Assembly: GCF_000002075.1 (NCBI RefSeq)
Contig: NW_004797711.1
Location: 358,538-422,537, forward strand
DNA length: 64,000 bases
DNA from: Aplysia californica
Lineage: Eukaryota; Mollusca; Gastropoda; Aplysiida; Aplysiidae
Reading direction: 5' to 3'
This document shows positions 57,436-64,000 of the stretch, piece by piece (position 1 is the stretch's first letter; each line of letters starts with the position of its first letter). A program made the position numbers and the translations under genes. Below the pieces are notes generated by a model. It searched no databases, was not told the origin of the DNA, and saw only the letters and a program-made list of their open reading frames with translations.

Positions 57436-60400
57436 TTTTACGGAGCGGGTTGTCCCAGCATGTGAGGCATATATTTACTATTGTCTTGTCTTGTTGTGCG
57501 TTTGCGTACGTGACTGTACCTAATCTTTGTAACGTCTACTGCTATTGTTAATGACCAAGACAAATTTCTCCTTACGAGATGAATAAAGATTGTCATTGTC
57601 ATTATTGTTGTGTAAATGTTTTTGTTGTTATTGTTATCGTTCCAGCAATAGCTGGGCTCTTGGCCATCTGTCCAATGCCATGTAGTGATAAATGCAGGTT
57701 TGCTGCAGCTGCTGTTTTATCGAGTGTGTTGTCAATGTTAGGTCTCGCAGGGAGAAGCGTAGCTCTGATGTCATTTAGGGCTGTATAGTGGAACAGGTGA
57801 TGCTCCACAGTCTCATATGGTAGTCACACAAAGGACACATTGGGGGAAGTTTTGGTTTTTATTCTGTTAAAGTTGAGCTGTATGTCCTTTTTTTGCTGGC
57901 AGAAGATCAGGGTCTGCAAAATGCTGAAGGCCCATCAATTATGCCCGCTTTATTTGGATGTTTGTGGAAATATTTCCGATGGATCTGTATGGTATATTGA
58001 TGGCCTAAGGCTCGAACCATCTAAGTCTGAAGACATAGTTTATTTTTTATGGGAGATGACAAAATTTGACTTATTTGAAACCGCCTTTAATGTCTGGATA
58101 TAGACACTTCGATCACATAACTTTTTAGCGACTGAGAATCGGCGTCTGTGGTGTAGCGGTTATACGCTTCAGGATCGCATGCAGGAAACCCAGGTTCAAT
58201 TCCCACATGAAAAGACAATTTTCATCGAGTATCTTGGAATTTCTGCTGGGATATTGCTTCCGTCTTGGCCCAGGTTGGCCCGGGTTGGCCCAGGTTGGCC
58301 CAAGTTGGCCCAGGTTGGCCCGGGTTGTCCCTGACAGGCAGGGTGGGAAGCCCACCTCTTAAATGATCTAGATTGGGTTTATGGTGGCGTAAAAAAACAT
58401 CTATATTAACATTTTTTTTAAACTGCTGAGATGTACGTAGATATTGTATAATTATTATGGGATGTCCTCACTTCCTCACTCATGCAGGAGTTTTGACTGG
58501 GATCAGTATGCTCATACAGGAGTTTTGACTGGGATCAGTATGCTCATACAGGAGTTTTGACTGGGATCAGTATGCTCATGCAGGAGTTTTGACTGGGATC
58601 AGTATGCTCATGCAGAGTTTTGACTGGGATCAGTATGCTCATACAGAGTTTTGACTGGGATCAGTATGCTCATACAGAGTTTTGACTGGGATCAGTATGC
58701 TCATACAGGAGTTTTGACTGGGATCAGTATGCTCATACAGAGTTTTGACTGGGATCAGTATGCTCATACAGGAGTTTTGACTGGGATCAGTATGCTCATA
58801 CAGAGTTTTGACTGGGATCAGTATGCTCATACAGAGTTTTGAGCTAAGGACCTCAAATGTTGACATGGGGGCCTACCCTCTTTGTCTACTTACTTACTTA
58901 CTACCCATTACGCCATCTGGCGTTTAGGGCAGCGACAAAGGATCTCCAGCTCTGTCTGTTTTGGGCCATCTTGGTCAGCGTTCCCCTCGGCCTCTTCGTC
59001 TATCTCCCCTTTGCTCTTTTCTGTCAATCTCCGGTATCTGTTATGTTATATTCTTTGTCTTCTTCTTCCTGACATTTTGCTGACCACAGTCAAACCAGTG
59101 GGTGGTTGGCGGGTGCTCTGGTGTGGTTTGTTTCTTCTTTCCTATCAAACATCTATCGTCCTTATCTCGCCTCCTTCTTTTTTATGTTTGTTACTCTCTT
59201 GTAACACCTTTAATCTTCTGGCGCTCATATGACCTTATGCAGTTGCGAGCACTGTCAAATCTCTACTGAAACAAAACAGTCAGACCTGCTCTAATGACCA
59301 CCAGTCCAAGACAGTCATCTATCTTCACCTGCGTAAATGAGCATTTCTCACTTACTCCTTTGCATTAAAAAAAAGTATGATGGCACTGTCCAAGACATCC
59401 ACCTGTCTACTAAGATGACTACTTTTCTCCCCGACAGAACGTGGGTCATCTTGGAAAAGTTCAGCTGTAATTATTATTATTTTCCTTTTTTTTAAATTTC
59501 AGGTGTTGGAGGCACAAAGACACTACGGTTTGGAAGGCTGCATGTCCTGGGCATCTGGCAAGCGGTTTGATAACATTCTCATCGTATGTGAAAAGAAATC
59601 TAAAGCGCCACATGGTCCTAGTCCCGTTCATACAGCCATTGCTGAATTTCGCCGCAACGGTAACGCTGACACCAAGTGAGTTGTGTATTGAAATTTGGTG
59701 ACGATGAATGCCACACTGAACGTAGGATTGGCCATTTTTGAAGTGTGTGGACTTGCCTCAGCCGACAGGTCGCTGAGCTGAGAGGAAACATCAGAGGACA
59801 GGCGAGATTGATTCGAACCTCAAACTTTCACTGGCTGCTCAAGTTTGTGACTAGTTGGGGTTTTTTTTTCTAAATTTTATGTTAGTGTTTTGATGTCCCT
59901 AGCAACACAATGTAAAGAGTTTAAGAGGTGGGCTTCCACCCTGCCTATCAGGGCCAACTCAGGCTGATTTTTTTTTTGCTCCCTGTTTTTAATAAAATCA
60001 TCTTTCGCAATGGGGGGGGGGACTGACTTAGTCCGTTACAGCTAAAAAAATATCGCACATAGCTTCATCAAATTTTTGACATAGCGATTTTGAAAAAAAC
60101 CCTCCTTTTTTTGGTCCTAGAGTGGTTGACAGGTCTCGTATCACCCCCTCTCCTATTTTTGTCTGAAGTTTTGTTTCTTCTCAGAGCATTCTGAGAAAGC
60201 CAATGTGGGTGATTGGCGGGTGCTCTGTTGTGGTTTGCTCCTTCTTTTCTATCAAACATCTATCATCCTTATCTCCCCTTCTTCTTTTTTATGTTTGTTA
60301 CTCTCTTGTAACGCCTCTATTCTTCTGGCGCTCATATGACCTTATGCAGTTGCGAGTGCTGTAAAACCTCTACTAAAACTAAACGAAGAAAGCCAATGAA

Positions 60401-61468
60401 AGTCTTTGTAGTGTCATCTTGAGGTAAGATTTAGTGGGCCACATGAAAGTGCTTGCCGCGCGGCACGCAGCGCACAGGCTGTAGTTTTGCCCACCTTTGG
60501 CGTCGATCATGTCTGTGGGTGGTTGGCGGGTGCTCTGGTGTGCTTTGCTCCTTCTTTCCTATCAAACATCTGTTGTCCTTATCTCTCTCTTTCCTCTTCT
60601 TTTCCTTGTATGTTATTCTCTAGAAATACCTCAAAACCTTTGGCACTTATATGACCTATATGTGATGCAAGTGCTGTATAACTCTTTCTAAAACTAAACT
60701 AAAATCTTGGCGCGCATATGACCTTTTGCAGTTGCGAGTGCCGTAAAACCTCTACTAAAACTAAACTAAAACTAAAATCTCTGATTCTTTTCATTGTGTG
60801 TTACACTTTAGTGACATCTCTAATCTTTAGCACTTACATGACCTATTTGTGTTGCAAGTGCTGTAAAACTAACTAAAACTAAACTAAAATCTCTCCTCCT
60901 GTCCATTGTATGCTACTCTTTAGCAGCACCTCTAATTTTCAGCACGAATATGACCTGTTTGTGTTGGGAGTACCATAAAACTCTTTTTAAAGCTGAAGTT
61001 AACTCTTTACGCCCTGAGTTTTTTCTACGGTTTCCCAGAGTTTTTTTCGACAGTCACCTAAACCTGGTGCACTCTGTCTCATTATAACCCCAAAACTTTG
61101 CCTCCATCTTCTGAATAGTGGGGACAAATGCTTAGTCATTGCTAAAAAACTTGTTTCGTGAATAGCTCTGAAAAACAAGCAAAAACTAGCGCTTGATAAA
61201 ACGAAACAGTTGTCGCTAGTACTGGACGTTCCCAGTGTCCGATGGGGAACAGGGTTAATTCCGCCAGATGCTCCTATGGAGTTCAAAGAGTTAAACCTCA
61301 TTCTCATCTTTACTCATTTTATGTTTTGGCAGGATCGCCATTGTGGGACTGGCAGATACAGCGAAGATGGGGATGGCGAATGACTTGAATCTTCTGGATG
61401 TGTCGGGATTTGATGAAACTGTTCCCGTCCTGCTCCAAAAATTTTTCCAAGGGTATTCGGATGACTAG
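46158..61468 (+). CDS. RO60: RO60-type TROVE/vWA ribonucleoprotein
   Basis: Eight coding exons: 46158-46773, 48331-48548, 52032-52183, 54470-54587, 56042-56182, 56793-56912, 59503-59675 and 61333-61468 (TAG 61466-61468). They total 1674 nt, 557 residues, close to the ~540 of vertebrate RO60. All introns are GT-AG and every phase matches. The TROVE half (about 10-368) has LSRFVCVGSEDGTY, DLFTFVN, GWGRGLRTMITEFY, RDLIRQCHLHP and LYEGLLGHEPLNELVQHIPK, in family order. The vWA half (369-557) follows family strand order and ends LLDVSGFDETVPVLLQKFF. RO60 rings bind Y RNAs and misfolded small RNAs for RNA quality control. Odd: the metal-site residues are replaced (DxSxS becomes N384-F-D-P-R388, TDC becomes EGC near 466, FTD becomes VCE485). 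An acceptor precedes 46141, so the mRNA has an upstream exon. The ATG has a good context (ATAATGG). Confidence 0.93.
46864..46968. repeat. (TC)n microsatellite in RO60 intron 1
   Basis: A pyrimidine run of about 105 bp starting about 90 bp after the exon 1 donor, with TGTG breaks. Confidence 0.95.
46968..47100 (+). mobile_element. SINE family A, partial
   Basis: GGTTTGCTCCTTCATCAACA, TTGTTGCTCTCTGGCAATAC and TTGCGAGGGCCATAAAACTT. Its start is replaced by the TC run. Confidence 0.7.
48095..48302 (+). mobile_element. SINE family B, strongly diverged
   Basis: TTTTATTGAAACTCTCGATC, TTTCTGCTGGGATGTTGTGT, AATCATCTAAATAGTGATCA and AAACCACCTACATT, in family order. It ends 29 bp before RO60 exon 2. 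Confidence 0.6.
48552..48950 (-). mobile_element. LINE 3' end (25385 family)
   Basis: The minus strand reads FRLRTQHIPLNSSLNRI and CPLCDCQDETVPHHLFNC, matching FQLRTQHVPLNQHLNRI and CPLCDYPSETVEHHLFFC at 25385-25984. It ends with the tail GGATCGGAAAAGTAAGTAAA only 4 bp after the RO60 exon 2 donor and is antisense to RO60. Confidence 0.85.
49085..49135. repeat. (GATAA)n simple repeat
   Basis: AGATAAGATAAAATAAGATA and neighbours in RO60 intron 2. Confidence 0.85.
49433..49790 (+). mobile_element. SINE family C, best full-length copy
   Basis: The tRNA-like head has an A box (GTGGCCTAGTGG) and a B box (GGGTTCGAATCCC). A central body GTCAGGGGCCCGACGTTGTG follows, then a tail GTAAAGCGCTTAGAGCATGC and GCGCTATATAAATGCAATTA with (ATT)n. 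This is a tRNA-derived SINE, not a tRNA gene, since it runs on for about 280 bp after the B box. Confidence 0.9.
49855..49995 (+). mobile_element. SINE family C 3' tail, diverged
   Basis: TGTATTCTTCCCAGGATGCA, GATTGTAAAATGCATGGAGC, TTGCTGTTGAGTGGGGATAG and CTCTATACAAAAG. Confidence 0.6.
50010..50608. repeat. Dispersed repeat D with internal insertion
   Basis: The left part, GACATCTGTCCAAGATGATC and GGTCACTTCCCACTTCCCCC, and the right part, GATGTCCACTTGCCGAAGCC and GTCTTGGACAATTTTGAGGG, match 59281-59465. About 380 bp of unrelated sequence lies between them. The right edge abuts a MITE. Confidence 0.5.
50609..50855. mobile_element. MITE, 247 bp, TAAGCTGACAAAAC ends
   Basis: The left end TAAGCTGACAAAACGCCGTT + TTTTC pairs with the right end GAAAAAAAGGCGTTTTGTTT + TGTCAGCTTA over about 25-30 bp with small gaps. 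In RO60 intron 2. No ORF. Confidence 0.85.
51590..51762 (+). mobile_element. SINE family A, body type ii, partial
   Basis: GCTAGAGAGGTGAGCAGAGT, AAGTCTGATTCCCTGTAAAG and CTTGGCGCTCATATGACCTT, then GCAGTTGCGAGTGCCGTAAA. Reverse orientation of the copies at 17395, 19238 and 55205. Confidence 0.8.
52740..52818. repeat. (ATC)n microsatellite
   Basis: ATCATC run with TCATAATC breaks at about 52768-52818. Confidence 0.85.
52855..53420 (-). mobile_element. LINE 3' region (8470 family)
   Basis: The minus strand reads KKWKWIGHTLRIPPTSIIRQ, GLMWNPQGKHTKGRPKMTW and KQLEKDAQDRLCWRNVVDGL. Minus-strand sequence up to about 53400 looks like preceding reverse-transcriptase coding with breaks. Flanked by an (ATC)n run on the 3' side, like the GAT tail of the 8470 copy. 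In RO60 intron 3, antisense. Confidence 0.75.
53665..53722 (+). mobile_element. SINE family C tail piece
   Basis: GATTGTAAAGCGTATTGAGC, then GTGGTGGAAATGCACTATTT and TAATTTATTATCATT. Resembles the family tail. Confidence 0.5.
53935..54170. repeat. (AAT/GAT/AAC)n imperfect trinucleotide array
   Basis: About 230 bp of ATAATAATA with higher-order units such as AATGATAGTAGAAATAATA recurring about every 50-60 bp. Confidence 0.9.
55205..55605 (-). mobile_element. SINE family A, body type ii, best copy
   Basis: TTTTAGTAGAGGTTTTACGG, CGCTCGCAACTGCATACGGT, GGATGTCAACAGAGAAGTCT, AGTTCAGGCACAGTTATGAG and TTGAATGGCCTAAAGACACT. It is about 400 bp and ends in a poly-G region. In RO60 intron 4. Confidence 0.85.
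55797..55978 (+). mobile_element. SINE family A, body type i
   Basis: GTGAATGGTGGGTGCTCTGT, CAAACGTCTATTGTCCTTAT, CTTTGGCACGTACTACATGA and TTGCAAGTGCTGTAAAACAT. Ends 64 bp before RO60 exon 5. Confidence 0.8.
56283..56777 (-). mobile_element. SINE family B carrying a 25-bp minisatellite
   Basis: The 3' end is at left (GGTGTTTTTATGCCCCCATC, GGAGGCGGGCTTCCGACCTT, GTCTGTCGGGGCCAACCCG). A 25-bp unit ACTGTATGAGTGTATGAGTG + GCCAC repeats about 4.5 times at 56419-56530. Then unrelated sequence, then the head remnant (CTAACTGTTACACCTCAGGC). It lies directly before the RO60 exon 6 acceptor. Confidence 0.75.
56931..57110 (+). repeat. 32-bp minisatellite after RO60 exon 6
   Basis: The unit CCTGTTTGTTGTCGTTGTTG + TTAGCGATCCAG starts at 56931, 56963, 56995, 57027 and 57059, with a partial at 57091. 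It begins 18 bp past the exon 6 donor. Confidence 0.95.
57143..57432. repeat. (GA)n / GGGAGA microsatellite
   Basis: About 290 bp of purine-only AG/GGGAGA sequence in RO60 intron 6. Confidence 0.95.
57640..57860 (-). mobile_element. LINE C-terminal fragment (25385-related)
   Basis: The minus strand has CPLCDYH-like coding at about 57815-57845, then MEHHLFHYTALNDIRATLLP, matching the knuckle region ending EHHLF of the 25385 family. Degraded. Confidence 0.65.
58139..58412 (+). mobile_element. SINE family B with expanded TTGGCCCAGG units
   Basis: Head GTCTGTGGTGTAGCGGTTAT, B box AGGTTCAATTCCC, then TTTCTGCTGGGATATTGCTT. The usual single CAGGTTGGCC word is amplified to about seven 10-bp copies (58267-58330). 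Ends GGGTTTATGGTGGCGTAAAA. Confidence 0.9.
58484..58842 (+). repeat. 31/32-bp minisatellite, ~11-12 units
   Basis: The unit CAGGAGTTTTGACTGGGATC + AGTATGCTCATA alternates with a 31-bp form lacking one G (CAGAGTTTTG). RO60 intron 6. Confidence 0.95.
58868..59088. repeat. Unclassified dispersed repeat piece
   Basis: CTTACTTACTTACTACCCAT, ACGCCATCTGGCGTTTAGGG and CAGCGACAAAGGATCTCCAG look like a LINE 3' end of the molluscan type, recognised by style only. No coding is readable. Confidence 0.35.
59099..59275 (+). mobile_element. SINE family A, body type i, near consensus
   Basis: GTGGGTGGTTGGCGGGTGCT, TCCTATCAAACATCTATCGT, TACTCTCTTGTAACACCTTT and GGCGCTCATATGACCTTATG + CAGTTGCGAGCACTGTCAAA. 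RO60 intron 6. Confidence 0.9.
59281..59465. repeat. Dispersed repeat D, compact copy
   Basis: GACCTGCTCTAATGACCACC, CATCCACCTGTCTACTAAGA and GTGGGTCATCTTGGAAAAGT. Ends about 37 bp before RO60 exon 7. Confidence 0.5.
59885..59968 (-). mobile_element. SINE family B, 3' piece
   Basis: ACACAATGTAAAGAGTTTAA, GAGGTGGGCTTCCACCCTGC and TATCAGGGCCAACTCAGGCT. Truncated. Confidence 0.7.
60208..60388 (+). mobile_element. SINE family A, body type i
   Basis: GTGGGTGATTGGCGGGTGCT, CTATCAAACATCTATCATCC, TTGTAACGCCTCTATTCTTC and GTGCTGTAAAACCTCTACTA. RO60 intron 7. Confidence 0.9.
60515..60990 (+). mobile_element. SINE family A head-to-tail cluster
   Basis: A full unit (60515-60695) is followed by three 3' modules in the same direction: about 60705-60765 (GGCGCGCATATGACCTTTTG), 60775-60880 (CACTTACATGACCTATTTGT) and 60885-60990 (CACGAATATGACCTGTTTGT). 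Each ends in GTAAAAC-type sequence, and the first two continue into ACTAAAACTAAACTAAAAT. Confidence 0.8.
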
Positions 61469-61739
61469 ATTTATTTTCTTATGTTCATCAACTGTGTATT
61501 GACGGCTTAGTGAAAGGCTCTGTGATATTCCACTGTTCAAAATGGCGTATGGTGGAGTCGTAACACTTAGCAATAGATATTTATTTATGCATGTTCTGAT
61601 TTGTATTTTTTACAATGTCTGAGTAAATTTGTGCATCATGTACTTTTTTTTTTAGTAGAAGTGTTTACTCTTTCTGATTTCTTTATTGAGATGCACAATG
61701 ATCATCCTGCAGAGATGAAAACAGGCTTTATAAATATGC

Positions 61740-61757
61740 AATTTATGATGATGATGG

Positions 61758-61792
<35 letters not shown>
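61740..61792. repeat. (ATG)n microsatellite
   Basis: TGATGATGATGGTGATGATG and onward. Just downstream of RO60. Confidence 0.9.
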
Positions 61793-61837
61793 ATTGAACC
61801 TGTGCAAATCTTTTATGAATTGAGAGAACATACGTAA

Positions 61838-61968
61838 CCGACTAGTAATCGTGAGATTTCTGGTTCGGGGGTTCGAGTGTCAATTCAGCCCGACGTTGTG
61901 TTCTTGGGAAAGTCACTTTATGTGAATTTCGTCTCTTAAATAACCTAATGTGTTGATAGGGGCGTAAA
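61838..61968 (+). mobile_element. SINE family C head, partial
   Basis: ACCGACTAGTAATCGTGAGA, a B-box-like GGGGGTTCGAGTGTC, then CAGCCCGACGTTGTGTTCTT. Its end switches to a family B-like GATAGGGGCGTAAAATCAC, so this may be a hybrid. Confidence 0.6.
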
Positions 61969-62149
61969 ATCACTACCATTTCATTTATGATGTTGTTGTA
62001 ACCTTTGTCCAATGGTTGGTTCAAGGCCACGGCTCCCAGGTTTTATGACTTTCCAGGGGTTTAAGATAAAGAAAGAAAAAAAAAAGGAAGGTGTAAAAGT
62101 ACTGAGAGGGGGGACTTACTTTCCAACCTGAAGGGGAAGGAATACAGCT

Positions 62150-62845
62150 GGACAGAGGTGGTGACTATAGCCCAGGACAGAGGTGGAGACTATAGCCCAG
62201 GACAGAGGTGGAGACTATAGCCCAGGACAGAGGTGGAGACTATAGCCCAGGACTGAGGTGGAGACTATAGCCGAGGACAGAAGTAGATGGAGACTATAGC
62301 CCAGGACAGAGATGGAGACATTAGCCCAGGACAGAAGTAGATGGAGACTATAGCCCAGGACAGAGGTAGATGGAGACTATAGCCCAGGACAGAGGTAGAT
62401 GGAGACTATAGCCCAGGACAGAAGTAGATGGAGACTATAGCCCAGGACAGAGATGGAGACTATAGCCCAGGACAGAAGTAGATGGAGACTATAGCCCAGG
62501 ACAGAAGTAGATGGAGACTATAGCCCAGGACAGAGATGGAGACTATAGCCCAGGACAGAAGTAGATGGAGACTATAGCCCAGGACAGAGGTGGAGACTAT
62601 AGCCCAGGACAGAAGTAGATTGAGACTATAGCCCAGGACAGAGGTAGATGGAGACTATAGTGAAGGACAGAAGTAGATGGAGACTATAGCCCAGGACAGA
62701 GGTGGAGACTATAGCCCAGGACAGAAGTAGATGGAGACTATAGTGAAGGACAGAAGTAGATGGAGACTATAGCCCAGGACAGAGGTGGAGACTATAGCCC
62801 AGGACAGAGGTGGAGACTATAGCCTAGGACAGAAGTAGATGAAGA
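62150..62845 (+). repeat. Large minisatellite, 25-bp and 29-bp units
   Basis: About 25 units of GACAGAGGTGGAGACTATAG + CCCAG (25 bp), mixed with GACAGAAGTAGATGGAGACT + ATAGCCCAG (29 bp). Begins about 680 bp after the RO60 stop. Confidence 0.95.
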
Positions 62846-62996
62846 GAACTCCTGTTGGTGGCCTCTACTCCGGTACGGGGTGAGACAAGCTGCTGATGAT
62901 GTTTGGTCTGAGAGACTCTGATGAATTGTACATTGTAATTTCCTAGCCCTTCACGGCCTTCATTGTGTCGATTTGTTTATATATTTGTGTCAAGCT

Positions 62997-63348
<352 letters not shown>

Positions 63349-63429
63349 TAAGAAAAAGCAACAGACTCTTGTTGCTTGGATGTGCTGTTGTTTATCAAAA
63401 AACGAGGTCCATTGTCCACTCCCCTTCCT

Positions 63430-63607
63430 GGGTAGTTGGTGGGTGCTCTAGTGTGGTTTGCTCCTTCTTTCCTATCAAATATCTATCATCCTTATCTCTC
63501 CACCTTCTTTTCTCTGTATGTTACTTTCTTATTACACCTCAAATCTTTCACTCTTGTATGACCTAATTTTATTGCAAGTGCCTCAAAACTCCTTTTAAAT
63601 CTAAACT
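63430..63607 (+). mobile_element. SINE family A, body type i
   Basis: GGTAGTTGGTGGGTGCTCTA, GTGTGGTTTGCTCCTTCTTT, TATCAAATATCTATCATCCT and ATTGCAAGTGCCTCAAAACT. Confidence 0.85.
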
Positions 63608-63674
63608 AAACACTACCCTTGGTGCTGAAGCAGACAGTACACACATTGATAAAGATGATATTTTTAAATGCTTT

Positions 63675-63848
63675 CATGGACTCTTTTGGAAGCAGGCTGC
63701 TTGCTTAGACCCTACCTGTCTGTACCTACCTAAGTTGAGTGGGAAATGGCGTTACAGCAGGCAGATTTAAATACTCAGTAAAAATAATTTCCCCACATGG
63801 AAGAGGATGTCCAGACCTCTGATTTCAGCTATGAAGTGCCTGACCATC
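63675..63848 (-). mobile_element. SINE family B, strongly diverged
   Basis: CTCTTTTGGAAGCAGGCTGC, ACCTACCTAAGTTGAGTGGG, ACTCAGTAAAAATAATTTCC and CAGCTATGAAGTGCCTGACC, in family order. Confidence 0.55.
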
Positions 63849-63952
63849 ATATGTAACAGATTTTTAGCATTTAAACTTTTAAATTTTAGAAATATTGACC
63901 AAAATCAGGCCGTGCTGTGAACTGTTGATATTGAGAATAAAAGCAATTTGTT

Positions 63953-64000
63953 TCGCGCGCTCATATGACCTTGTGCAGTTGTGAGGGCCGTAAAACCCTT
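63953..64000 (+). mobile_element. SINE family A terminal module, cut by the window edge
   Basis: GCGCGCTCATATGACCTTGT then GCAGTTGTGAGGGCCGTAAA. Continues past the window end. Confidence 0.7.

Noticed and set aside
57101-57523. Long Arg/Glu repeat open frame
   Set aside because: It is only the reading of a (GA)n microsatellite. Similar Ser/Leu, Thr/His, Ile/Asn and Tyr/Ile frames across the window have the same cause.
57840-58103. 87-codon plus-strand open frame in RO60 intron 6
   Set aside because: It overlaps an antisense LINE fragment at its start and shows no domain. Its GTG start is unsupported. Splicing of RO60 exons 6-7 is in frame without it.
58484-58842. Regular ~32-bp repeats resembling a CRISPR array
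   Set aside because: The units are contiguous, with no unique spacers, and lie inside an intron of an animal gene. It is a minisatellite.

Overview
The window is animal nuclear DNA: spliced genes with GT-AG introns, dense microsatellites and minisatellites, tRNA-headed SINEs, decayed LINE 3' ends and many short inverted-repeat DNA elements. The repeat style (SINE tails ending in a GCGCTATATAAAT-type motif plus ATT repeats, and many self-complementary TAGATC and TAGGCCTA words) suggests a lophotrochozoan, probably a gastropod mollusc. That placement is inference. No rRNA gene, functional tRNA gene, CRISPR array or retrovirus-like element was recognised.

Four host genes can be assembled from exons whose splice sites and reading frames agree. 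(1) A 60-residue Lys/Ala/Gly-rich basic protein, + strand, three coding exons between 6924 and 10516, with a possible leader exon near 2.6 kb and a long 3' UTR. (2) A compact Rieske [2Fe-2S] protein, - strand, 23265-23636, one exon. (3) SWI5, the RAD51-mediator subunit, - strand, coding exons from 36007 down to 24269, with one GC-AG intron. (4) A RO60-type TROVE/vWA ribonucleoprotein, + strand, eight coding exons from 46158 to 61468 (557 codons). Its vWA half lacks the canonical metal-site residues. SWI5 and RO60 are transcribed away from each other from the 36-46 kb region. The basic-protein gene and the Rieske gene point toward each other across a gene-poor 11-23 kb stretch.

Layout: 0-2.2 kb is repeats; 2.2-12 kb holds the basic-protein gene; 12-21 kb is repeats, including a 14.3-15.1 kb inverted array flanked by palindromic arrays, and a ~100 bp-arm hairpin at 17.7 kb; 21-24 kb holds LINE ends and the Rieske gene; 24-36 kb is SWI5, with LINE, SINE and MITE insertions in its introns and a ~3 kb composite insertion splitting a MITE; 36-46 kb is intergenic and rich in TAGATC hexamers; 46-61.5 kb is RO60, with tandem arrays, SINEs and LINE ends in its introns; 61.5-64 kb is a large minisatellite and more SINEs.

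The most interesting points are the apparent loss of the metal site in an otherwise complete RO60, a minisatellite that multiplied a splice donor in the basic-protein gene, large foldback structures, a family of short TTCGGAGAAATA words with no assigned element, and clear nested insertions. I did not find a convincing wholly new multi-gene system.
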